Source: Prunus persica
Lineage: Eukaryota > Streptophyta > Magnoliopsida > Rosales > Rosaceae
Reading direction: 5' to 3'
DNA: 64,000 nucleotides
Assembly: GCF_000346465.2 (NCBI RefSeq)
Contig: NC_034011.1
Coordinates: 25,541,941 to 25,605,940 of the forward strand
The notes beneath the pieces were generated by a model. That model searched no databases. It saw only the letters and a program-made list of their open reading frames with translations, and was not told the origin of the DNA. The translations under genes and the position numbers were made by a program. Shown here piece after piece: positions 45,564 through 56,682 of this stretch (the first letter of the stretch is position 1; each line of letters starts with the position of its first letter).

Positions 45564-48170
45564 TTTCCCATAAAATATTAACTTGTAGCCAAAGCTACGT
45601 TTCCTCTCGTAAATTTCATTAATTGCTTCCCTATTTGTTTGATCCCTTTTTTTTATGTCAGTCATAACATGAATAACTACTCTTAATTATTTGATTATAT
45701 CATCTTTGTGATTGTTTTATAGATTTTTTTGTTGTAAAGTTTAAAAACAATATATCAGTGATAATATAAATAACTACTCTTAATCACTTGATTACAACGT
45801 CTTTATAATTATTTCCTAAATTCTTTTATGTTAAAATCTAAAGACGGTATGGGGTTCTGGGTTAATTGCTAGTTAAGCACATTTCTTCACTCCTCCACAT
45901 GAACTTTTCTACTCAAAACATGAGTGAATCAATGCAGCCATGGACCCAAATTAAGAAAGGCATTATTTTGGGATCATTGGGGATTATTTGTATTGACATT
46001 AATACTCATATGGTAATGTACAGCTGGTTCCTGGGAAGGATCCGACGATGTAATTGACAGATCTATGAGAGTACAATTGATTGAGCAAATCTAGGAAGTT
46101 ATATAGATTACAACTGGTTGGTTCCATAAGAACTTACACTGCTGGTTCTGTTTCTCATATTCTTATTAGTTAAATATAGGAAGCTGCTGCATGCATGTGA
46201 TATCAATGACATGTCTGCTGTATCAGTATGCTATGCCTAGATGGACCAAACCCTATATGATCCATATATATATATATATGTAAGTTGTAACTCTCTACCG
46301 GGCGTTTCATTTCAGGACAACAAATATATGAATATTAAGTAATTTGAAAGGCATTTACAAATTTACAACACTCCAAAACTAAACTTGAGAGCAACACTAT
46401 GATTTCACAGTAACGTGTTTGGTATGGATATGTCAGAGAAAGATCCTATTACAATCACAGTTTTCAGGCTTTCTTTTCAGCTAGGGCCCTCAGCTCATCT
46501 TAATCTTAATATATGTGCTAATCAAGCTGCCTATAAAAATATATGAAAAATACTTCTCTTTTTCATATGTAAGTAAGAACTTTTATATTTTTGTCAATAA
46601 CAGTATGATATGTGCTATTCAAATACAAATAAATACAAATTTATCGGAATTGGGTTTTGACGTAGGTGCATATATGAACTGGCACAAGTGAAGCAAAGGC
46701 CCCCTGGTTTGAACAAAAACACTAGAGTCCAGTCTGATTCGAATTTGAGTACAGTAAAAGTGAGACATGCCCCAGTTAAATTAAGTAGGGACAATTTACT
46801 TTTCCTTTTTCATTTGGCAAAGGGGATAACTTTATATCACCCTTCCCAAAAATAATTATTGACAGAGTGGGTGGATTGCTGTTAATCCTCTGCCGTTGGA
46901 TTTTATCTAAGCAAATTCATTCAACCTTTCAGATTTCAGAATCAGAATCACATTGGTAGCTTGCTTCTCACCAACTTCTTCACCAGTCCATGGAGAAACG
47001 CCAAAACACCCATCATGTCTCGGCGCCATTGGGGCAATGATATGATAACTCCACTGCAGCACAGACTAGGCTTTAGGCCCCATATGAACAGAAAAATACA
47101 AATATGTACGGATCATATTTTAGGTCATTGGGCCAGTATCTATCAGACTCTTCTCAGTAAAGCCTGCTAGGCTCTCTCTCCCCATGCTCATTATACGGGT
47201 CATGGGTTACTTTCTTCCACACACCAAACTTATAAGGGTCATGGGTCAGAAAAAAAGTGGATAACAGCAAGTCGTCCATGTGGTTACTTTCTTTCACACA
47301 CCAAACTTAGCTAATCATGTTAATATCTACACACAACATATCAGTCCGTCAGATCTGAGTCCGCCTCCTTGTACCTAATTTCTTAAATCAATTTAAACAA
47401 CTTTCGCTTGCATTAAAATAACAAAAATATACACAAGTGTATTATATCTCATTTTAAGGTGAGTCGTTTTATAGTAAAGGTGACATATATGTATCATAAA
47501 TGTGAACCTTTATATTAAGTACACGATTCATTATATAAGAGACACGTGTCAGATTATAACTTAACCGTACATCACATCAGTAGGTAAGGAGGAGTTTCTC
47601 CTTATGGGCAAGGAGGGAAGCATTATCCTTAATTAAATGATCATGTGACTAATATAAAGATCCATATGAGGAGTCCATATATGACACCCTCGCTATATAA
47701 TTTCTCTACCAAAGGTAGGTGAGATATAAGACACTTGTGTATATTTTTTTATAACGGGTGGGCCTAGGCCAGCAATATCTGGCCAGGCTGCGTGATCTAA
47801 TTAGAAAAACCTAACCAGGTCATATACATGGGCCGGAACTGGAGTTAAAAAAAATATATCTGAGCTTGACCTAGTGGCATCTAAGTCATGGCTCTGCTAA
47901 TAAGATTAGGTATAAAACAGAATTAGCATCATGCAAATTTACATAGTAGAAGTACAACCACCTCACAAAAACCATCTCAACGACGACAGTAAAATTGTTT
48001 ATCCACTATGTCTGTCTAAAGTTCAACTTCACCAAAACTTGGTAGAGGCAGCCTATATAACTACAAAATACAAACCATGAATGATGAATCCAAGGAAACA
48101 GAGCTTCAACATTATATTTCTCAGCCTTTTTCCTCTCCACTTTCGTTTATCCTAGACCAGCACACAAGCT
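45564..48170. other. Gene-free region
   Basis: AT-rich intergenic DNA. Open frames at 45866-46057 and 46961-47170 have no support. One MITE lies at 47424-47750, and 48060-48170 is the 3' untranslated region of the next minus-strand gene. Confidence 0.45.
47424..47750. mobile_element. MITE with ATAAC flanks
   Basis: The left end AAAATATACACAAGTGTATT and the reverse complement of the right end, AAAATATACACAAGTGTCTT, form inverted repeats that extend through ATATCTCA. The element is about 325 bp, non-coding and AT-rich. ATAAC lies directly outside both ends and may be a 5-bp target-site duplication. Confidence 0.65.
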
Positions 48171-49337
48171 CTATACAGCAATTTCCTCTTCTTCGTCAAA
48201 GCTCAAATTCAATGTTTGTAGCTTAAATCCTGAACTCTGTATGGTCTCAACCAAACTGGAAGCCACCCCAGTAGCTTGTACTGTTGTTTGTTTTGTCAAC
48301 TGGAAAATCAAACAAAAAATGCTTCTCATTACAACCTAAATGTATCTCACAGAATCAAAAACACCCAAAAGCGATAAGATGCGATCAAAGCACATAGGAA
48401 AATAAGTAAAATCAAGGAACATCCAAAAACATAAGTTGTGAACAACGCAAAGTAGGTGGCAAATTGAGTAAGATCAAGCATTCAGCAGCGGATAAACTTT
48501 ACTTATAATGGATCACATATATTTTGCTATTTGTTACTAGACAGTTAAGAAAGTTTCTTTTATACGCACCTCAACAGTTGCAATACCCTCAACAACTTCA
48601 ACTTTTAAGTTGGTAATACCTTGAGTTTCCTGTGACAAGAATGCATGAATGAGGAACAAATTATGAACACCAATCCAACATTGATTCACAATTTCAAACA
48701 TCCACATATCTAAAAATGAAAATGTACCTCTAAGGCGTTGGTTACTGAAGGGATAGCGGCGTCACTCATTGTTCCATCTGCCTTGAAATATTATGCAAAA
48801 GAAATGTCATATTTAATACTAAAGCTAAAAACTTGTCATTAACAAATTTCCTCATAATCAGAAAACAAAGAAGCATATGCATAAATTGCTAAACTTCAGA
48901 AAGAAAAAAGGAACAACAATTTCATGGAAATTTGCAGCGCATGAATAACATGGACTCCAGAAAATGTAAAGATACAGAATTTAAACACAAAGTTGCAAAC
49001 TTGGGCAAAATTGGTAGCCGGGTACCTGAAAGAGCATGGTTAGAGTGTCGGAGGGCGAAACGGGGACCGAAACGGGCTGTTCCTGTTGCTCGCTGCTGGC
49101 GGGTTCTTCTTGTTTTTGCTCTTCTTCTTCAACTGGAATTAGGGTTTCCTCTTCGACTGCCCTTATAATTGTGGGTATACGGGACCTCTGGTCCTTGTGC
49201 GTTAAACGCTGGAAAGAGGTGGAAACGTTTCGGAACGAAAGGTTTGGAGAAGGAATGGGAATTGCAAGGGAATGGGAATGATTGCGTGTACGGAGCGAGG
49301 CCAGAGGTGAGAATGCTGAGACTGTAACCGTAGCCAT
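48171..49337 (-). CDS. Plastid-targeted HMA-fold-like protein, function unknown
   Basis: Four exons: 49337-49026, 48781-48728, 48629-48570 and 48299-48171, giving 184 aa. Residues 1 to about 65 are Ser/Arg-rich with few acidic residues, as in a chloroplast transit peptide. A Glu/Gln-rich disordered stretch follows (about 70-95). Residues about 105-175 look like a beta-alpha-beta-beta-alpha-beta fold reminiscent of heavy-metal-associated domains (AAIPSVTNALEETQGI, TNLKVEVVEGIATVEL, VASSLVETIQSSGFKL). The metal-binding CxxC is absent, so metal binding is unlikely. At exon 2 the acceptor at 48781 is chosen because the AG four bases further would give an early stop. I recognise a conserved plant protein pattern but cannot name its function. 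Confidence 0.85.
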
Positions 49338-49863
49338 TTGTTTTGGGTGAGTTTTATCTTTCAATCTTTCTTACTTCTCTGTTCTCCCACCAAAGCAATA
49401 TCCAGCCACTGGTCTGAGAAGAACGAGTGTAGTTGGTTTGTGCGAGATGATGCAAAGCGCATTAAATTGGGCCTTTTGGGCCTTTTGCTCCCTATCCATT
49501 TACGGAGCTACATTTGTCTTAAAAGTTTTGAAATTAATCAGAGCCGTCCACTTGATTTTCTTCTTCTCATCAACCATTATTACATGTGTAAACTTGACAA
49601 GCAACTTAGTTTGAATGCAGATTCTCTAAACCAATTTTAACAGCTGGAAATTACAAAGTTTGGGTTTCAAAATGATCACTGAGAATTTAACACAGACCAG
49701 AGTTGAAATTAGGAATTGGGATGTACATATTAAGGAGCTCTTGCTCCATCAGAAGTTCAAAAGCAGTGCATAACCAACAGAATCTGAAAGCATACGTTTG
49801 AACAAGTCCTGGTTCGAATTCTCTCAGCCTACAAAACAATGTCTCCCTTTCCATCATTTGGGC
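49338..49863. other. Spacer between HMA-like and RNase H-like genes
   Basis: Leader and promoter of the HMA-like gene, then the 3' untranslated region of the RNase H-like gene. Nothing else is recognised. Confidence 0.5.
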
Positions 49864-52224
49864 TTACTTCCCGTTCCAATCCACTTCAACTTGTCCATCT
49901 GTTCAAGCATGAGATCCAAGCAGTTCTCATAAATGGAAAACCAAGTATAGACTATGAAAATCACAAGAATTCAACAGAGCTGGCACTGACCTTGAAGATT
50001 TATTGCTCGGTTTGCTTGAACATCAGCGTCAGAATTGTAATCCTGCAGCAATAGCAGATTATCTCATTACAGGGCCACCGTAGCAGATTTTGATAAAATT
50101 ACCATTGTCCAATTAACAGAATCAAACAGAGTTCAATTTTTGATCCATTCTCATACTCTCATCAAATTAAGTTCTTGGAGTCTTGAAGATTTATTATACA
50201 AGAATTACATACAAAAATTTCTTCCAGAACACAACTGTACATACCCTAAGAACATGATTGATATCAAATGACATAAACTTTTCCTTGAGCTCCCTGGCCA
50301 CTTGGCACAGCACAGCCATATTCTCATTTTTGGTTGCCCAGAGACCCTGAATCTGTTACATCAAAGAGCTCGTAAGACTTAATAAACAAAAAAAATATGA
50401 AATGAATTTTCAAGGATACAGATAACAAAAGGGAGGGAAAGGGAAAGACTGAAAAAACTCAAGTGCTGTAACATATACGAACCTGCATGCAGACAAGTTT
50501 AGAGTCTCCTTTAACACGAATGTGTTTATATCCTTTTTCAAGAGCATATTTCAATCCCAAAATTACAGCTCGATATTCAGCAACATTATTTGTTGCAATG
50601 CCCACCCCTTCACGTAACCGGTAGACCTATAAAACCCCATGTTACAAATGAACGGTTAACAGCTACATTTGACAAGAAAATATGCCCTAAAAGAACCACA
50701 ATTATCTCAATGAACTGCATACAGCGCTTCCATCTTCAGCTCGTAGCACAGCTCCTGCACCAGATTGTCCAGGATTTCCTTTTGAAGCACCATCGAACTC
50801 AAGTATACAGGAATGCTGGAAAAAGACATAGATCAGGCATAAATATGTAACTTTACTTCACATACCCATAACAAAGAGATTAGACGGATAGATAGACATA
50901 ATATAACATATCAGTGGTTGTGAGAACTAGAAACTTACACCACTAGAAGGAACTGCTTGAGTTTCCATAGGATTATCATATTTGAAATGCTTTCTCTGAG
51001 AGGTTGGGAATGAAGTAGTCCCAACCATATCCTGCAATCTCTTTGGTGGCGAGTAGTCCTTGACAGCTGATTCTACTGTAGAAGAATCTGGCTGCCGGAA
51101 TGTATGAACATGCACAATTAGACAATCAGTAATCAAATATATTATGCACGTTATATACCAGTGGTTGTGAGAAACAGAAACTTACACCACTATAAGAAAC
51201 AGATAGAGTTTCAATATGATCATCAGATTTGAAATGCCTTCTCTGAGTCAGAGAGGTTGGGAATGAAGTAGACCCGGCCATCTCCCGAAATCTATTTGGT
51301 GCTGAGTCATTGACAGCTGATTCTACTATAGAAGAATCGGGCTGCTGAAAGTTTATAAACATGCACAATTAGACGATCAGGAACTAAATATAAGATCGTC
51401 TATGATACAAAAACTATTTTCATGCCACATGCCATGGAGAAGAACAGAGAACCCCAAAGAGCCATTTTAAAACATGACATCAACAAACCTGGTAAGGACA
51501 AGCAGCAATTATTCCAAAAAGATCATCTTTCACATCATTGGCACAGATAGTATAAGAAGCATTCTTAAGCCCATGGGAGACAAGGTACTCCTCAGCCTCT
51601 CTAGGCAAACCGTGGCCTTTGAACACACTTATAGAAGGATTGCATACCTATAAAGAAAACAAACCTCATAAATATTCTGAAGCATTTTCCAGTAGCACGA
51701 AAATAGAAGCAAAAAACCCCTCGTTACCAATGAGTTAGGAACAGATGGGCACATATACAACCTAATGGAAGCTAATTTTACTCTTAACGTTTGTGGACGC
51801 GAAAGCTACAATTAGAGATTCGCAATTAGGGAAGGTAGCCTACCACCAGAAAGCACAAACTTTTTTCAGAATGTACACCACAACCAATCAATGTAGGAAG
51901 AAATTTCAGTTGCATATAAGAAATTAGTCTTAAGTTTCAGTATTAACGTTGTCCACGAGAAAAATGATAAAAGAACAATAAAGGGAACGGTTGTTCTAAC
52001 ACAATCAAGAAAACCCAATAGAAAATTAAGCTTGGTGCTCCAAAGATTGATCAAGAATGGGCCAAAACCAGAAAAGAATCAAGCTGAAACGTTATAACAT
52101 AGATAATAAGGTAGTAAAAATTTACCGAAGAACCGGCTTGGTTTTGACAATCCCTTAAGTTTTTATATACGCCAATGATATCCCCCTTCCGAACCACATA
52201 AAAAGCATCACCCTCTTCCGCCAT
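49864..52224 (-). CDS. RNase H1-like protein with hybrid-binding domain
   Basis: Nine exons: 52224-52126, 51647-51489, 51344-51186, 51091-50939, 50815-50723, 50626-50483, 50352-50245, 50042-49991 and 49898-49864, giving 333 aa. Residues 5-55 are an N-terminal RNA/DNA hybrid-binding (caulimovirus-VI type) domain: AFYVVRKGDIIGVYKNLRDC, then SVFKGHGLPREAEEYL. Residues 191-325 are the RNase H fold with all four catalytic acids: Asp198 (FDGASKGNPG), Glu238 (NNVAEYRAVI), Asp262 (VKGDSKLV) and Asp312 (DADVQAN). The enzyme class cleaves RNA in RNA-DNA hybrids; location is not evident because no clear targeting peptide is seen. Exons 3 and 4 are a tandem duplicate forming the linker. ATG 52224 is preferred over an in-frame ATG at 52278 because the domain starts right after it. 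Confidence 0.9.
50900..51385. repeat. Tandem duplication of an exon with its intron ends
   Basis: Two units of about 250 bp. Each holds an upstream intron end (TCTAATTGTGCATGTT), an exon starting PDSS-VESAV, and the following donor and intron start (GTAAGTTTCT, then TTCTCACAACCACTG). Exons are 159 and 153 nt, both symmetric in phase 0, so the copy does not disturb the frame. Confidence 0.88.
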
Positions 52225-54328
52225 TGAAGCTTCAGTGTCTTTCAAGACCCAGCAATGCAAATATAAAAGGAAAGCCAAAACGTAAAAGTTAACCGAATTT
52301 TAGTTTCTACAAATGACGACAATGAAACCCTAGTATTTAAAAGGATATAAATAGTGACTGTGGATCTTGAAGATCCGACCTTGTAGCTGTTGAATTTTGA
52401 AATTCGAATGAGAGAAACGTCAGGTCAAGTGAGTGCCCAGTGGTCACGGAGTACAGTGAATTTACTCAAATGCTACACGTTGCCATCAATGGCCCCTGGC
52501 ATTAGGTCGACTGATGGAATCCCAGAGAAAGTGTTTTTCTTACGATATGTTGGCATTTAGCCCGCCAAACATAACCTTACCCATGAGCCAGCCCGTTTGA
52601 CACACAAAAAACGAGTCCAAGCCCGAGCTGTGGCTACCTAGGCCTGACTCTTAGGGCCCAATCGTTCTATTTTCCTTGTTAATTTTATTTTGACTAACTT
52701 ACAAAGATAATTTCCAACCACCAATGTCCTTAGCATCCACAATAGGAGGGTGTATAAAGAAGTGTATGTTAAATATACACCTTTTGTCGCTGAAATCATC
52801 TCTAACGAGAAGATGTAAATGGTTGTAAAAATACATCACAACTATGGAGACGTAAAATTATATGCACATTTGCATCTTTTTTTACATCCTTTGCAGACGG
52901 GAACCCATAAGAGAAAAATGGAAAGAGAAGGATTGGAATTCAAAATGAAAGGCCTAGATTTCATGCAATTTGCATTGCACTTCCAAGGGCCCATATTTCT
53001 ACAGAGATATTTTTATGTTAGTTTGTAGGTAAAATCATATGTTCTCCAAATTTAAATTTTTTAAGGTCCATTTATTTGGAAAAATAAAATAAATCTAACA
53101 TGCACAAAATTAATTTTAAAAAGTTAAAACATACAAAAAAAACACACACAAAAGAATTATCACAAACAAATCAAATATGCATATTTGGATTTACATCGTT
53201 TCCCATTTGAGCAAAAAAAACGTATTTACACTCCCTGGAGGTATAAAAATAATGTAAAAGTGGCTTTACACCCTTGAAAATACACTCTCCCACTGTGAAT
53301 GCTCTTACAACAAAGTTATTCGACACTGCAATGGGGTTAGCCACAACTAAATATAGAATTATCACAAATATATATAATCTCTCTCTTTATTCATATGAGT
53401 CAATCTTGAGACTTTTGAACCAAAATAATTGACAACTACCACAAGACAAAAAACTAGTTGGTTTTTTTGGTAATTCTGAACATGTTAAATGCTCTCATTC
53501 ATTTAGAAAGAGACATGTAACATGTCTGCATATGGTAGCCTTAATCTTCCTAATTCAGATTCCACCTGTATGACAAAAGCATCCTTTGTTTTTCCCCTTG
53601 ATTGCTTGTGCCTTCCTACACTTCTGTCCACATCTAACAGCTAACACATGACTGGGAAACCATATGATATTTTATCCAGGGCTGTCATTTGACTGTTTGG
53701 TATTGTTCCATTCACAGTAGTGACATGGAGGAACGTAAAAGTACAAGATTTTTCTTTACTGGGGATGGGATCCTCAATATTGTACGCCGATGACATATAA
53801 TCATTGCAGAATGAACATCTTCACTGTTTGCTTATAATTTAAGCAACAAAAGTTTGATGAAATCCGATCCCAGTGGGCCGTGCCGGGGTTTATGTAACAA
53901 ATTAAGTCTCTTTCAGGTTTTGTGTGATCTAGAGTACAAGTTTGGTTTGTTCTGTTTCTTGGTTGTGTTGATGTGGGTTTTGTATGTCTTTTTAGTTTTT
54001 ACCTTTGGTGAAAGGCTAATAATGGTACTGAGTTCATAAATGATGTGCTGCTGCTTGAGATAGATTGAGAAGGAACCATCATATTAGAAAAATAACAATG
54101 AAAAAATAGCTGAGTTGTTTATACTGATTGTCATTACTTCAAACACTGAAGACATATACCATTGTACAATTAACTCAATTCTTACCTTCTTTCTAAGAAA
54201 TGGGAAATGTTTCTACATGTAAATGAATTCAACTTTGAACACCAAGAGCTGCAAATCTGTCCTTAAGGTTCAACATAGCTTTCAAAAATAACTATGGGGA
54301 AATTGCACTTTTGTTTTGTTTTAGGGTT
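52225..54328. other. Gene-free region upstream of RNase H gene
   Basis: Promoter side of the RNase H-like gene, a MITE-like element at 52732-53303, and AT-rich sequence up to the 3' end of the CSLC gene. The open frame at 53854-54039 has no support. Confidence 0.45.
52732..53303. mobile_element. MITE-like element with AGCATYCACA ends
   Basis: The left end AGCATCCACAATAGGAGGGT and the reverse complement of the right end, AGCATTCACAGTGGGAGAGT, are imperfect inverted repeats. The 572-bp interior is AT-rich with no transposase. Such ends are common in plant MITEs. The target-site duplication is not clear. Confidence 0.55.
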
Positions 54329-56682
54329 TTAGCCCATCTGCTCACCTATTAAGTCCAACCCTACAGCAAGAAATGACAGCCCTTGGAAAAGCAAGAAATA
54401 GAAGTGAACTCCGTGTGCTGATAAGAAGCTTCTGGCCGATGCAGTGAGTAGCAGAAAAGCAAGCGCAAGCTCTTTCCTGTAGATCCCATTTTTCTTCTTC
54501 TTCTTGGGGATGGGGGCTACTTCTTGTTCCTTGAGTTTACTTAACAATTCCAAACCAGACTCAGAGTTCCTCCTTAGGATCTTCTCTTCATTTGAAGACA
54601 GTGATTCCCTCTCAGCAAGGGCTAACAAATCTGATTCAGATGATCTTCCAGTCTTCTTTGTCACCACCCACTCATAAGAACTTCCCAGCTGAAATAGCCC
54701 AGAAACCATGGCATTGAACTTTGTGACAGACATTGTGTTCTCGAACAGTAGGTATGGAACCAAGAAAGGGAAAGATTTTGGGGATGGAAGAATGTTTAGA
54801 AAGGACATGAAAATGGGGATATAACAAATTACCCAAAGAGGCAGTTCAGCCTCAGGCAAGAACATGGTCAATGGAAGTATGATACAGAACAATGTGAATG
54901 AGTAAAAGGGAAGAATCAGCTTCCTCAAAAGAAAGAAAAGAAATATCAAGTTGCTCTTCTTCCACATTGATATCTGCACAAATTTAATTTCAAAAAGTTA
55001 AAAAAAACAACATACAAACTTATAATTTAACAATTTTAGAAGTAATCAAAGAAAGTTCATTAATGAAGGGAAAACCTTGGAAGTTAAGATAGCAGGAAGA
55101 CACAATCTGAAGAGCTGCATAGGACCCGAATGCCAGCGGTGCTGTTGCTTCTTGTAAGTTTCATAAGACTCTGGTAATTCACAAAGGACTCTGACATCAT
55201 TAAGGAAGATAAATTTCCATCCATTTAAGTGTGCTCGAACGGCAATGTCCATATCCTCAACTGTTGTTCTCTCTAGCCAGCCTCCTGATTCTTCCAAAGC
55301 CTTAATTCTCCAAACTCCTGCAGTTCCATTAAATCCGAAGAAATTGAGGAAGACACCATTGACTTGCTGTTCCACTTCAAAATGGAAGCACAAGTTGATG
55401 TTTTGGAGCCTTGTAAGTAAGTTCTCATCCTTGTTCACAAAGGACCAGCGAGCCTGGACAAGTCCCAATTCAGGATTTCCCTGTGACGAACCGCAGGATC
55501 GTTAGTCTCAAGTCATTACAACGATTAATTAAGAAAGCTTGCATCTTTGATTGAGGATATATAATAATCACCTTGAAATGAGGAATGGTCAGCTTAAGGA
55601 AATCAGGGTTGGGCTGGAAATCAGCATCAAATATTGCCACAAACTCATAGTCTTTGACATACTCACAACCCATGGCTGATTTAAGGTTGCCTGCTTTGTA
55701 ACCAGTTCTGATCAACCGATGTCTGTAGATTATGTTGACACCTTTCTGGTTCCATGTTGAGACTTCGTCTTTGATTAAAAGCTGCAAATTCCTATCATCC
55801 GAGTCATCTAAAACTTGAATTAAAAGTCTGTCTCTTGGCCAATCCATCTGACAAGCAGATTCAATTGCTTGCTCGTACACCTACATGATAAGAAGGTAAT
55901 ATTACAACAGAACCCCATGAAGCTAAGAAAATTTAAAGCAATCCCCAGAAAGGTAAATGTAGGGATAAGCGAAAGTCAATTGGCAACAGATAGAGAAAGG
56001 GAGTGAAAAGAAGAAGTAAATTTAGTGAGCTAGTTTGCTCTGTTACCTCTCTCTCATTGCACATGGGGATCTGTAGAAGGACCATTGGGAAAGTAGAAGA
56101 ATCTTCAATGTCATATGCATCTGCTGCTACTGTGGGCTTTATCTTCTTGTATTTGATCCAGAAACATCCAATACACAGAACCAGTCGATCAAGAGATTGA
56201 ATCAGAAAAAGTACAATGCAGAATTTAGAGAGAATTATAGCCACAGGAGCAATATAGTCAACCCTGAACGCCGACCAGGTCATATAGGACCACTGCAACA
56301 AACCCTGAACCTCCCAAGGCTGAATCAGATTCAAATTCCAATTTTTGAAATGGGCAATGACTTCAATGACCAGAGCTACAATTGACAAACCAAGAAAAGC
56401 TTTGATGAATCTATACAACCTTCCTCTGCTTTTGGGCTCTTCATCACTCTTGTCAGATAAGGCAATGCGTTTTTTAAGTGAAACAAACATGGCCCTGAAT
56501 GCCATTGGCAGCCATGAAAGGCAAGCAAATATTCTATTAACTTTGAGAAGAAGAACCCATGTGAATTGCTTGGTGCTCACTGCCTTTTGTTTCTCAAGAA
56601 ACACAGATGAATCCAAGCCATTAACCTTTAGTGCAGAGCTGTCAGGCTTCTCGATTGTAACTACGACTGAGTTTGGAGCCAT
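54329..56682 (-). CDS. CSLC: Cellulose-synthase-like C (xyloglucan backbone glucan synthase)
   Basis: Four exons: 56682-56047, 55880-55572, 55480-55076 and 54973-54329, giving 664 aa, within the CSLC range. It is a GT2 family Golgi membrane enzyme making the beta-1,4-glucan backbone of xyloglucan from UDP-glucose. All catalytic signatures are present: LDDSDD (Asp237/238), FDADFQP (Asp297 and Asp299), TVEDMD (Glu390, Asp391) and QQHRW (427-431). Membrane helices lie at about 88-108 and 150-180 and in the last 215 residues. The N-terminus ([16 protein letters not shown]) and the LDLIGEQMG end match the CSLC family, closest by eye to the CSLC6/CSLC12 group. Exon phases are consistent. The gene is preceded by a leader with a GA microsatellite (about 56881-56897). 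Confidence 0.95.
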
